Of a stretch of DNA of 64,000 nt, positions 33,787 through 45,447 are shown piece by piece. The position numbers and the translations under genes were made by a program. The notes under the pieces were generated by a model. The model was not told the origin of the DNA. It saw only the letters and a program-made list of their open reading frames with translations, and did not search any database. The DNA comes from Edaphochlamys debaryana (Eukaryota > Chlorophyta > Chlorophyceae > Chlamydomonadales): contig JAEHOE010000097.1 of NCBI GenBank assembly GCA_016858145.1, positions 248,001 to 312,000 on the forward strand, in the 5' to 3' direction. Position 1 is the first letter of the stretch. Each line of letters starts with the position of its first letter.

Positions 33787-36273
33787 ATGCAAGCCGCTCT
33801 CGAGCTCACCAGCCCGCAGCAGCCACACGACGGCCCCGGCCCCGCGACGGTGGGGCGAAGGTGCGCGGCCTCGCCCTGCGCCCCGGAGCCTCGCCCCCGC
33901 ACCGCCCCAAGCGCCGGAGCCCTGCTGAAACCCAGCAGCGGGCAATGAGGGCTGCGGGAGGGGCTCGCTGTGCGTTTGAGGCTTCTTGGCTGTGCGGCCT
34001 CTGCCTCGCCCGATGACTCCTTGCCCTCGGCCGCTGCCCGCAGCCCTGGCGCTCGCTTGGGCGACGGAGGAGGCACCTGCGCGCATGCGTTGGAGGCGGC
34101 AGCGGCGAAGGCGGGGCCCGGGGCGGAAGCGCCTGCTGCGGAGGGGGAGGCGGACTGGTCCCGGCCCCCGCGCGACGTGTTCGAGCCGGTGGGGGCGGGG
34201 AGGGGCACGAAGGGCAGGCAGGACCAAGGCTCCGGTACCTGTGCGGGCAGGGAAGGAGGTGAGCGCCAGGCAGAAAGCACGTCCCGGTGCCAAAGGCTGC
34301 ATGAAGTGCCGCCTGCGCACCTGCCCTCCCTTGCATCCCCTGCCCCTTCACCCCGGCTCCCTTCCTCCCTCCCTCCCCCACTCCCCAGGTTCTGTCCCTG
34401 CTGCCCCCCCGCTGCCTGCTGCACGCCGCGCTCACCTGCCGCGGCTGGGCGGCTGTGGCGGCCCACTCCCTGGGGGGGCGGCGGAGGGCGCAGGTCCGGG
34501 ATCGCTGGGCCGAGGCAGCGCAAGCCATCCCTCATTTGACTTGGGCCTTGGCGGAGGCGGGGGCGGGGGCGGAGGAGCTTGGGAGGCTGGCGGAGCTGGA
34601 GAGGTGCGTGTGGCAGGTCGCAGGGGGGGGGGGGTACCGGTAGACAGCAGAGCAGGGGTGAATGAAGATCGCATGTCTGTATGACGGAGAGACACGGAAT
34701 GCTGCATGCTTTCAAGCCCATCTTCTCCCCTCCCTTCCGCTCCCTTGCCCCTCCCCTCGCCCTCCCCCAGCCCTCCTGCGCCCCTGTCCCAGCTCTTCTG
34801 GGCCCTCGCGGTGCTCTGGCCGCAATGCCAGGACCGGCTGGGGCGGTGGGGGAGGGGGGAGGAGGAGATCATGAGAGCGTATGAGGCCAAGAGTCATGAG
34901 GTAGACGAAGAAGACCCCCCCGGTGCTGAGTCCGCTGATGACCCCGAGGGCGGGGCGTGGCGCGTGGACGACCCCTCCTGGCGCCACAGCCGCTTTGAGG
35001 CAGCCAGGGCCCTGATGCGGGTGGGTGGCGCCATGGGAGGGGGGGTAGGAAAGGGCTGCTGTGCCTGGGGCAAGGCTAATGAGCGTTTCTTTGTTTCCTG
35101 CCTCGGCCCCTGATGCTAACTTTTACTGGCCCTGCCACTCTCGCCCCATCTCATTCCCCGCCGCCCCCCCAGAGCCCCGACTTCCCCCTCCCCGGCCTGC
35201 GTGTGGCCCTCCCCCTGGGCCCCCGCACCCTGGCCCGCCTCCGCAGCCGCACCGGGGGCGCAGGGGGCCCGGGGCCGCAGCCCCCGCCTCTGGTGGCGGA
35301 GGAGGTGGCGGCACACAGCGCGGCGGCGGGAAGGTGAGGGTTTGGGGGCATTTCAGAACGTACCTTCCTTTCCTTTCCTTTCCTTTCCTTTCCTTTCCTT
35401 TCCTTTCCTTTCCTTTCCTTTCCTTTCCTTTCCTTCCTTTCCTTCCTTTCCTTTCCTTTCCTTTCCTTTCCTTTCCTTTCCTTTCCTTTCCTTTCCTTTC
35501 CTTTCCTTTCCTTTCCTTTCCTTTCCTTACCTTTCCTTTCCTTTCCTTGCTGAACCCGCTTTGCTTGTTCCCTTCGTTGCCCATCCCTTCCCCCCAGCCT
35601 GGCTGAGTGGCTGCTGGGCTTTCGGGAGCTGTCCCGAGCCGCATTTGAGGGAAATGCGGCAGCAGCCTGGGACTGGCCTCAACAGCTGGTCCGCGGGGGC
35701 ACCGGGGGGCAGGCAGAGGCCGGACCTTCGACCGATGCCTCCTCCGCCGCCCCTGCCGCCCCCGCCGCCCCCGCCGCCCCTGGGGACGGATCCAGTGCCG
35801 CCCCCAGCGGTGAATCACCTGTGGACAGCCCTGAGGGTGACGGAGTCGTAAGCAGCGTGGTCCGCTTGCTCCTTTCCGTTCCCCAAGTGCTGTGAGAGGC
35901 CAACGTTCTGGCCTCGTTCCACCGGACGCTGGCGCAGACAGCAGCATGGCAGTTGAGGGACCTCCAGCGCGACGGGGCCTGGGCGGCAACCGAGCTTCCC
36001 AATGCGCCGCAACTGCCGCCGCTGCCCCCGGGGTCCTCCGCCGGTACGGCCCTGGCGGCGGCGGAGGCGTGGGCGCAGGCCCTGGCGGCGGCGGGGGAGG
36101 CGGCGGCGGAGGGGGAGGCGCAGGCGGGGGACCTCGCGCAGCTTCGAGAAGACGTGGCGGCTAGCGTGGCGCAGATGCGGACTCTGTGTAACAGTGAGCG
36201 GCAGCTGGCAGAGCTGTGGCGCAGAGTCGAGCGGAACGTGGAGCTCCTGGCGGGCGGAGACTTCAAAGCGTAG
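33787..36273 (+). CDS. F-box-like protein B (tandem paralogue, 3' end uncertain)
   Basis: Exons are 33787-33860, 34044-34188, 34389-34603, 34771-35020, 35173-35333 and from 35598. The first five have the same phases as gene A and nearly the same lengths; exon 4 is 12 bases shorter. The F-box-like segment VLSLLPPRCLLHAAL is identical to that in A. The last exon begins LAEWLLGFRELSRAAF (only one copy here) and meets an in-frame TGA at 35893-35895, which would give 380 residues. The same frame then reopens for 125 codons to TAG 36271-36273. That stretch resembles the C-terminal half of gene A in layout (LAAAEAWAQALAAA, then a helical end). A 51-base GT-AG intron (35848-35898) or a 62-base one (35835-35896) would remove the stop; both are short for this genome type. 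Confidence 0.65.
35363..35548 (+). repeat. (TTTCC)n microsatellite in gene B intron 5
   Basis: About 186 bases of nearly pure TTTCC pentamer repeat, with a few one-base slips. The equivalent intron of gene A has only about five units (32146-32169), so the array expanded after the duplication. Confidence 0.95.
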
Positions 36274-38193
36274 GTAGCAAGAGCCCTATAGTTGCATGCC
36301 CAGCGGTTGCATCCGTACGGAAGTACGCTAACCGCTACCGGATGTTGTACACGTGGGGAACCACATGGGCTCGGGTGCGACTCACACATCGGATGTGTGA
36401 CGGGGGCGGCGGGAGCATGCAGCAGTCAAGCCGCATGCGAACATGGGTTGACGCGTCGGTGTTGTCGTTTGGACGCAGCGGCAAGCCGTGTCAGCGTTGG
36501 GTCGTGACAGCCGGGTGCTGAGACCCGGTAGAGCATTTTGGTGGGATTTGGTGCACGGGGGGCGGGGCGGATGGAATGGGGGCAAGCGGTCGGCGCGACG
36601 CCATAGATGGAGATGGGGAGCGTTGCGCATGAGGAGGATCGAGTGAGGAGAGATTTGCGCCGTGTAGCGAGCATGCCAGGGGCGCTGCCATCGTGCCATG
36701 GGTGCATGCGTCGGGCCAGCCAAGTCTTGCATGAGCAGCAAGGGGCTCGTGGCTAGCCAGTAAATGCAATGCGTTGAGAGCTGTTGCTGCGCATGTATGC
36801 ATGGACAGACTAGACCTTGACCTGGTGCGTACCGTACAGTGAAGTACGGCATGTCAAGGTGTGGCTGTGCCCCAGTACGACAGATGCAGACGGCAGGGTG
36901 GCCTTCTACTATGCCAAAGCACGCAGATAGAGCCCATGAAGCAGCAGCGCGCTATCCTTCCTGCCTGCTGTTACAGAGCACCTGGGCCCCCGCCGCAGCC
37001 CGAAGCGCCATAGCGTACGCGCTCCGCACACCTACCGTTAAGTTCGGCCCGCAGTGGTCCCTCGACCGACGCCTGTGCGCCACATGCTCACCTGCACTAG
37101 TGCCTGTATCACACACACCACCTTCGGCGTTCTATCCTGCGCCTACGATAGCCATCATACCACCCCCATGAACCCGCCCCGTGCTTTCGTAAACGAGCCG
37201 CCTCCGTCCTATCGCCACCCTACAACCGCCTGGTATTCCACGTGTGGTCGTCAAATGCTGACCCCCTCCCCTAAGTGTATCCTCGCACGCCCAGACCGTC
37301 CAACCGTCTTGTGGCAGCACTCGAGCAACCCCACGCCTCCCCAAAGCCAGACGAGCACTCCTGCCGAAACCACGCCCCCCGACTCCGCTACCCCCCACCG
37401 GAAACCGGCTTCTGCTCTCAAAGCGTTTATGCCCCACTCAGCGAGACCGCATTGCTGCGGCCCGCTCGTGCCACTAGCCACGTGGCACCAAGGCACCCAG
37501 CAGCCCACAAACCGCGGGGACGCACAGACCAGCGCACCCACAGGGAAACTCCCACACACAGGAGCTCACGAGCAATCGTTACCGAGCTTCGAGCTGCCTC
37601 TGCGCGTGGGCCCACCCACCCACCCGCCCACTCCATGCGATGCAATACCCCCCACCGCGCCTCCTCGTAAGTCGTAACCTTCCGCGAACGCATGCCTCCG
37701 CCCTTGACCCCGCACGCGTGTCCACCCGTGCTCTCCCGCCCAGGTGCCGCTCGAGCTCCGGTCACGATGCGCTGCTGCTGCGATGACCACACCCCAGCCG
37801 ACGCTCCGCTCACAGCCGCCCCACGCTCCTGCCCTGAATCCCACCCACGGCCTCTCCGCCCGTACAATGGCTGCGCTCGCCGGCGTCAACACGCGAGGAC
37901 GTTTCCAAATTGCCGTACAGGCAGAGTTCGTCCTCCTCCAGGGGCGCCGATATCCCATAGCTGGGGCGCCTCGCAGGAGCAGATCGGGCCATACAAGGAG
38001 CAGACCGGGCCTCACCGGGGAACCCCAGCGCTGGCCTCCGCACACCCACAGCCACACACACGTGGCCGCCCTCCCCCTGCCGCCGCCCTCGTCGCTCCAT
38101 CGCCGCCTCCGCAGAGGCGTTCCGCCGCGCGACTCCGCCGTACGTTCGTGGCCCGCCGCCGCTGCTGTACCCGTGCCGTGCCCGTGCGGCCGC
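36274..38193. other. Convergent 3' region between F-box B and TIR-LRR genes
   Basis: Two genes end towards each other here. Frames in this stretch are compositionally random and lack splice support. A minus-strand TGTAA at 36975-36971 fits the leftward gene. Confidence 0.5.
36971..36975 (-). terminator. Candidate TGTAA polyadenylation signal (TIR-LRR gene)
   Basis: TGTAA on the minus strand, about 1.2 kb after the stop at 38194. Confidence 0.4.
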
Positions 38194-41100
38194 TCATGCG
38201 TCGTACTGCACGTACTGCCGCAGTACGCCGCCCTTGATGCCCGTGCGCTTGTAGTCCTTGAGCAGCAGGTTCAACCCTCCGTGCTTCAGGAGCAGCGCGA
38301 TCTGGGTCGGGGCGGGGGTAGGGGGGAGAGGTCAAGGGGTGAGGCGGGTTGGGGTGAGGGTGGGGAGGGCGCGCACCCGGGTCAGGGTGGGGTGGGGTGG
38401 GGTGAGGGTGGGGAGGCACGCGGGATTCTGTCCATCACGAACGCACGGCGAACAATCCAGTGCACGATCCCGTGCTATACGGCTAAACACACGAGTGCCG
38501 TACCGTACCTGGCTGTCGTCCATCTTGAGCATCTCCGGCTGGTTGCAGGAGCGGATGTCCAGCCAGCGCAGCGACCCGAACGCCGCCCCCCGCCGCACGC
38601 TGGACAGGCCGCTCAGCAGGGCGTCGCGCAGGCCCAAGCTCTCGCCGCTCACGCCGTTCTGGGAGGGGGGAGGGGGCGTGAGGGAACGTGTTGGGGGGCG
38701 AGGATTCAGTTGGGGCCTGAGGCGTGCGGCCCAGACGTCGCTCTCCTCGTTCCGCTCCGCATCGGCCAGCCAGCGAAGGCGTGGGTGCAAACACGGTTCT
38801 TCTTCTCCCCCGCCACCACCTGCCAGCCCCTCTCCCCAGCCCTCGCTCCCGTTCGCCAGCCCCTCTCCCCAGCCCCCCTCCACCCACCCCCATGAAGCAG
38901 CCCCGCAGGTCCAGCCGCTCCAGCGTCCGGAAGCCCTGCCTCAGCGCCATGGCCAGGGCCACTAGGGCCTCGCCCTTGGCGTTGCCGCGCGTGGATCTGC
39001 CGGCCGCCATGGAACTGGATCCAGACGGCAGCTGCGCCGTCTCGATGAGCAGCTGGTTCCAGTCGGAGCTGTTCTGGGAGGAGGCGGTGGCACCTGGCTC
39101 CACCACGCAGCCCAGGTACAGCTCCTGGGGGTGGGGGTAGGGGGGGGTAGGAGGGGTAGGGGTTAGGGGGAGTTTGAAAGGGGGTAGGGGGATACGGGGG
39201 ATAGGGGGTACGGGTGTTTGTTGCTGAGCGGGATCGCGCCGACGCGGTAGGGGGTAGGGGGACGGGTGGTGAGGGGTGGGGTGCGTGAGGTAGGGAAAGC
39301 GGGAAGAGCAGGCTGGGCCTCGTTGAGGCTTAAGCGTGACAGCCCAGCACCGCGGGGCGGGCGCACTGCTTCCTGGGGCCCACCCTGCGGGGGACACGCC
39401 TTTGGAAACGAAACCGCTTCCGCTCAGCCTTCTGAATCCACCCGGGATCCATCCCTCCCCCTCTGTTGCCGCACCTTGACGCAGGCGAGGCGCGTGATGG
39501 AGTCCCCGATGATGGCCCGCCCCGCCCCGGCCCCCAGGCGGCAGTTCTGCACTCGGAGCACGTGGAGCCCCTTGTGCCCCACCTGCGAGGCAGGAAAGGG
39601 AGGGAGGGACGAAGGTTGCGGCAAGGCAGGGGTCGAGTGCGCAGTTATCAATCCCCCGCCAGCGCAGCCAGCGTCACCACGCCCATGCCCGCGCACGTCT
39701 TCCCCACGGCAGCCCGAGACTGGGCGCCCCTTCCACCGCGCCCCGCCCCAGAGCCCCAGGCCCATCCACCCCACCACCCCGGGCCCAGGCCCATGCCCAT
39801 GCCCATGCCCCCGCCTTCCCGCCCCCATCCCCGGCCCCACCAGCTGCGACAGCGCGGGCGTGCCCTTGTCCCCGATGTCGGGGTTGAAGGATATGTCCAG
39901 GTCGCGGAGGCAGTCGGCGGTGACCACGTGCTTGGCCAGCACCTCGAGCGAGGGGCCATCCATGCCCACCTGTGGGCGGGGGGGGGATGTGGGGAGGGCG
40001 GTGTGCTGAGGATGCTTAGGGTCGGCGCGTGATACGTTTTAGTAGGGGAGGGCGATGTGTGAAGGGCTGCTCGCATGAGCCTGGGAGGGTAGGCGGGAGC
40101 GGGGGCCGGGGCTCGGGGCCGGGTTGAAGCTGAGCGGGAGTTTGTCAGCTCGCCAGGAGGAGCCAGAGGGGTTGGGGCGGGGTGGTAGCTCCATCGACAA
40201 CACAGGACAGGACAGCACAAGAGGCGGGCCGCATGCAGCTCTATTGGCCTTTGCTCCTGGCTCCCTTGGCCCACCCTCCCCACCTGGCGCAGTTTGAGGA
40301 TGTTGATGGTGCGGTTGTTCTGCAGCGCCGGGGCCAGCGCCTGGATGCCGTCGGGGCCGAGCTGGGGGATGGGGGGTGGGGGGGGGTGGGGGGTGGGGGG
40401 GTGGGGGCGTGGGGAGATGTCCGGGAGAATCGGTAAGGCCCCGGCCGGACATGACACACGGGGGGATGCTGAAGCGATGAGACCGTCCGACGAGCGGCCA
40501 AGACCGAGCTCAACACAAGACTCCTCACGGCTTGCCAGCCAAGAGGCAAGAGGGACAGGTGCCGCGCCGCCGCAGCGCGCCCCGCACCTTGTTGTAGGAG
40601 AGGTCGAGGTGCGAGAGGTTGGGGTTGGACGTGAGCAGCCCCGCGTATGAAGACACCGAGGTACGGCCGAGCGAGCCGCCCGTGCCTGGGGGGGAGGCAG
40701 AGGGGGGGCGGGCGGTTGGGGTGTTTAGCAGGCAGGGCGAGGGTTCGACTCGTGATGCAGCACCCTCCTCCCTCGCTCACAAGGCCTTCGCCCCACCTTC
40801 AGCCCCGCCCCAAAGCCCCCCACAAAACCCCCACCAACCCCCTACCAACCGCCCCCTCCCCCCACACCCCACCCCTCCTCACCCGGCGCCAGCCCCAGCG
40901 TGGGGTGTCTCCCCACCACCAGGTGCCGCAGCGCCAGGTGCCCCGCCAGCCCCTTGGCCAGCGTGGTGAGGCCCGCGGGGGACACATCCGTCTCCGCGGC
41001 CGTGTACACCACCAGCGACTGCAGGTTGGGGCAGGCCTGGGGGGCGGAGGCGGAGGGAAGGGAAACAGGAGGCTCAAAGTGTGGAGATGGGGGCAGGTCA

Positions 41101-44100
41101 CGCAGGCGAAGGCAGCACACGCTGACGCCTCGTGGGCATTGTCGACTCGTTGATGGCATAGGGTCAGCGCCCACGCCCACGCCCACGCGCTGCCCCCCAC
41201 CCTGCCTGCGTTGGCGAGCAGCAGCAGTCCCTATCGGCGTCCCCATGCGGCTTCGCGAACTCCGCCTTCCTTAAGCAGTCCCCTTCCGCACTTCCCCCCC
41301 CCCCCACACACACACCCACCTTGACCGCGTCCGCCAGCAGCAGCAGCCCGCTGTCCCGGATGCGCTCGATCTCCTTGCCCGCCGAGTCCCGCTTGGGCAG
41401 GAAGCGCAGCGTGGCGTTGGAGATGACGATGCCCTTCTCGAGCAGCTTGCGGCCCTCGTCCGTCTCGCCCGTGATCACGGCGCTGTTGGGGGTGGAAGGG
41501 GGGCGGAGGCGGGGTGGGGAGTTGGGAGGATGCAGGGTTAAAGAAGCAGCGGTAGGGGCGTGACACAGGGACCTCCATCCTAGAAGGCTACCTAAACGTC
41601 CTCCCCATTCCTCCCCGCCACTCCCAACCCCCTCCTCAACCCCCCCCCCCTCACCGCAGGATCATGGCTTCGCAGATCTCGTGGTGCAGAGCCTGCCGCA
41701 GCTTGGTGTTGAAGGTGGTGATGCCCAGCGTGCGCTCCGCCAGGCCCAGGATGTAGTCGCGGTCCTTCTCAACGGTGGCCTCGGCGTTGCGCACGTCCAG
41801 GGAGTCCACCACTTGCTGCAGGGGGGGGGAGGCAAGAGGGAGAGGGGGGAGGGTAAGGGGGGAGGTAAGGGGGGTAGAGGGGAGGGGGGGTAGAGGGAAG
41901 GGTGGCCTCGGCGTGGCCAACGTCCAGCGAGCCCACCACTTGCTGGGGGGTGCAAGAGACCAGAGGGTGCGTGTTGAAGACTTGTTGAAGATATACCGGT
42001 ACCGGCAGCGGCGTCTTCAGCGGTCGTCGCTGATCCCAAACCCCCACCTCCTCAACTATCCCTCCCCACGGTACCCTCCTTCGGCCCCCCAGCACGCCCT
42101 CACCCGCGTGAACAGCGGCAGCAGCGTGTCGACCTTGGCCGTGGAGTCAAAGGGGTCTGTGAGCAGGTTGATCTCGCGGCTGATGGACAGCGCCGTGAGC
42201 GCCTCGAACAGGCACCACACGCGCTTGACGGACAGCGGGTTGCGCCAGGGGGCCATGGAGAAGAGCACGCCGCCCTGGGGGTGGGTGGGCGGGTGGGGTG
42301 GGAGGCGGTGGGCGAGGTTGGAGTGAGGGCAGCTTGAGGAGGCCGCGCTGGCAGGCTGGCTCCAATGGCTCCCTTGCTGGCCCCGACCCCACGCTGGATA
42401 CCAGTCCCGCCTGCAGCCCTCCTCCGCCCTCCCCTCCAGCCCCCCACCCTCCGGCCCCACCCTCGCCGCCTTGATGACGGACGGGAAGTCGCAGTCCGGG
42501 TGGTCCTTGATGTCGCCAACGAAGTGCTGCGTCACCGCGAAGATGTCCACCCAGTAGAACACGGGCACGTACAGCCGCCCGCCGTCGGTCTCTGGAGGGG
42601 AGGGGAGGGGCGGGGAAGGGTGGGGAAGGGTGGGGAAGGGGGGGGAAGGGGGGGGAGGGGGAGCGGTGGTGGGTGGATAGATGGATGGAGGCATGGGGCC
42701 GCGGTGCCATCCATCCACACCTCACTCATCACGCACCAGCATGCCCAACGGTATGGCCATCCATGCCCCGGGAGATAGCCTCCCCAGCCTCTGCCTCCCC
42801 AGCCTCTGCCTCCCCAGCCCTCCCCCTTTCACCTCCCCCAGAGCCCCCCAAACCTGCCAGCCCTCCCCCCCCCCTCCCGCCCCCCCCCTTACCCGGCAGC
42901 TCGTCGTAGTGCTGCAGGATCATGGCCACCAGGTCCCCCAGCTTGTACTGCCAGCAGTGACTAACGAAGTAGTCCACGTGGCCGTAGATCTGTACGACGC
43001 CAGGACGGGCCAGGGACGCACGGGTCAGGCCTCGGTGTGGAGGGCCATCTGCCGGCCCGATGCACCCTCGGCCGCCCCGCGCAGGCGTCCCCAGCCAGCA
43101 TCCGTCCCTCCGTCGTTCAGGCAGCCCCCCGTTCTGTCCGCAACACTACCCTGCATCCGAGCCTGCCTTGTTCCTTCGGGCCCGGGTATGCAGTGTGATG
43201 CGCCGGCCTCATGCCCCCGCGCTGCCCCCGCACGCACGGGCGCCGCAGCCCATGGCTAGCCCTCCGGCCGCGTCCACGCATTGTAGCGCGCCGCTCCAGC
43301 CCCCAGCCCGCTTTCTTCCCTCACGCCCGGCCGCCCGACGGTTCGCCTACCCGCTCCCCGGTGGCCCTGCGCCAGAACTCGTTGTTTCCGTCCTTCTCGT
43401 GCACGTCGGCCGTGAAGGCCTCCCCCTCCACGCCCTCCACGCGGCACTGCCCCGTCACGAGGCCCGCCAGGTAGTGCGCCTTAAAGGGCTGTGGGGGGGA
43501 GGGGGAGGGGCAGGGTGTGGGAGGAGGAGGAAAAGGGGACTCAGCGGAGGGGCCGGGCAGCGAGGGGCTTGTCAAGCAGGGGGTCCCAAGGCCGCCGCGT
43601 CCGTCCCAGATACACGGCTGCACGGGTGGCCGGTCCATACTCCAGACCCGATCCAGACCCCGGTGCACGCCTTCCAAGGGGTGCCGCGTTACTTTCAGTA
43701 CTATGAAGTTCATTCCAGCCCAGTGCCCGCCCGCCAAGCCGGGATGCTGGAATCAACCCAGGTCGCCGCCTGGTCTCCAGCCCGCGCTTCCTCTTGTGCC
43801 GCTCGCTCGCTCCGCTGCACCCGCCCGTCCCGCCGCCACCCCGCCAGCCCCTCCCCGCCTGACAGCCCCCTCACGCCGGCCCGCCCACCCACCGCGCTCT
43901 CCGGCTTTACGAAGTTGGCCACCACCTCCGCAACGCTGCGGTCGCCCAGCAGCACCTGCGCAGCACCGGGAACAGGGGTGCGGGTCGTTTAGAGCTGAGC
44001 AGGACCGCGGGGCGGTATAAGGGCGGGGCGAATCGTGCAGCCAGCTGGCGCACGAGGTCAGCCCGATGGCTGCGGGTGTCAGGGCCAGAAGCCGAGGCCG

Positions 44101-45447
44101 GACCGGTTCCCGGCTCCGCTGCCCCTGCCATCTGCTGCCCGGACCCCTGCCCGCCCACTCCGTAACCATCCTCTTCCATTCCTTGCCCTCGCTGCTTCGT
44201 CCTCTTCCCGCCCCCCCAACACGCGTCCGTCGTCGTCAAGGCCTGGCGCCGCCGTGGCTCCCTCCCGTCTACCCAGAGCCCAGCTGGGTGGCCGGAATTC
44301 TCCAGGCCTTGCCGCTTTCAGCGGGATGCCCCGCTGAAGTGCTCCCTTCCGCCCTCCGATGCCTTCACCTGCCCACGCACCCGCGGCACCCTCCTGGAGT
44401 ACCACCCTCCACCCTCCATCCTCCGCCCTGTCCTCGCCCGCCCGCTGCCTCCGCACCTGCGGCGCCCCGCGCAGCCCCTTCCCCCCCGTCAGCGCCGTGA
44501 TGGAGCTGCCGCTGCGCTCCACGCCGCACCCCAGGTCGGCCTTGCTGTTCTCCACGGCCTTGCGGGCCAGGATGGTGGCGGAGCCCGTCTCCGACCTGGT
44601 CGAGAGGGAGGTGTGTGGGGTGGGGTGGGGTGGGGTGGGAAGCGTGGTGGGAGACGTTCATCCGGGGCTGAGGGAGCGGTGGTTGCGGCCCCAGACGCGG
44701 CAGAGAGCGGCATCACAGCACATGGGGCGCAGGGAATGGCGATGCATGACGGATGCCGGGCACACAACGTAAGGGGGCATGTCCACGGAACCACTAGGGT
44801 GCGGACCGGCACGGCCGGCCGCACAAAGCCTGTGTGCCCATGCACCCCATGAACCCCACGCTGACCCACCCCTCCCCGGCTCCTGGTCTCCCGACTAACT
44901 TCCGCATGTTAGTTACGGATCCAGAGCGGCCGGATACGCCAAAGTGCGCCGCGGCTTGTACGGCCGAGAAGATGCCGTTTTCGGACTTGCGCACAGAGCT
45001 GGCGGCCTGCAAGCTGGACATGACGCTGCCGCGCAGGCCGCTCGCCATGTGCCGCGCGGGGGATTCAGAGCGCCCCGCCATTCCTGCGAAGGAGAACGCA
45101 AGGGGATGGGTGGGTGGGATGGCTTGGAGGCGGCGATGCATGGGGGCAGGCGGGCGAATGACGGTGCCAGGGGAATGGCAGGAGTCTGCACGGGCTGTGT
45201 CCGGCAAGGCGGCAACACGCTTACCAGGCCGGGGCCGCCCTGGAGACGCCGCTGGCGACTGGTCGATGGAAGCGCTGGGAGAGCCGACGGTCGGCGACGG
45301 CAAACTAGCTGGCTGGTTCGCTGAACAAGCCGTGAAGGGGGTCATGCAGAACAGCTTTAGCAGAAAAGGGTGGACCGCGCGGTCCGCGAGCGCGGATGGC
45401 GCCTTCTCGGGCGGCATCTGCGACAGAGGAACAGCAAAGGACGACAT
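38194..45447 (-). CDS. TIR-like domain plus leucine-rich-repeat protein
   Basis: Eighteen exons in transcript order: 45447-45225, 45083-44900, 44595-44457, 43955-43893, 43488-43351, 42989-42893, 42591-42461, 42274-42104, 41815-41655, 41482-41320, 41036-40883, 40685-40588, 40361-40284, 39969-39841, 39582-39475, 39124-38888, 38658-38509 and 38301-38194. They encode 843 residues with every phase agreeing. About residues 250-382 form a TIR-like unit: DYFVSHCWQYKLGDLVAMI, FYWVDIFAVTQH, then KRVWCLFEALTALS, where WCLFE resembles the TIR WCLxEL motif carrying the catalytic Glu. From about 491 on come LRR elements (NPNLSHLDLSYN, ALQNNRTINILKLRQ, LRDLDISFNPDIGDKG, TLERLDLRGC, LRWLDIRSCN). The exon-per-repeat layout resembles RNI/NLR-type LRRs. 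The N-terminal 250 residues are partly low-complexity and unrecognised. No NB-ARC/NACHT was seen. An intracellular sensing role is inference. Confidence 0.8.
39212..39246 (+). repeat. Dispersed ~35-bp repeat (partner near 10297-10330)
   Basis: A stretch containing GGTGTTTGTTGCTG and then TCGCGCCGACG is shared, apart from a few bases, with an intron of the metalloprotease gene (about 10297-10330). A shorter reverse-complement match lies near 27425-27440 (CCCGCTCAGCAA). All three are in introns, consistent with a small dispersed element. Confidence 0.5.
40057..40081 (+). repeat. 25-bp dispersed repeat (partner 5269-5293)
   Basis: The 25 bases are identical to 5269-5293 in the same orientation. 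The first 15 bases also occur at 48441-48455 in a PDCL3 intron. Sequences on either side diverge. Confidence 0.6.
41900..41945 (-). pseudogene. Degenerate copy of a TIR-LRR exon start inside the intron
   Basis: The 46 bases closely resemble 41774-41819, the intron/exon junction and first codons of the exon at 41815-41655 (QVVDSLDVRNAEAT in the real exon; a QVVGSLDVGHAEAT-like reading in the copy). The offset is 126 bases. G-rich simple sequence separates the two, suggesting a local duplication that has since decayed. Confidence 0.6.

Noticed and set aside
33717..34721. 334-codon minus-strand open frame
   Set aside because: It is antisense to F-box-like gene B and crosses its introns. No domain or splice support.
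35123..35989. Minus-strand frame with Lys/Glu/Gly/Arg repeats
   Set aside because: It is a translation of the reverse complement of the TTTCC microsatellite.
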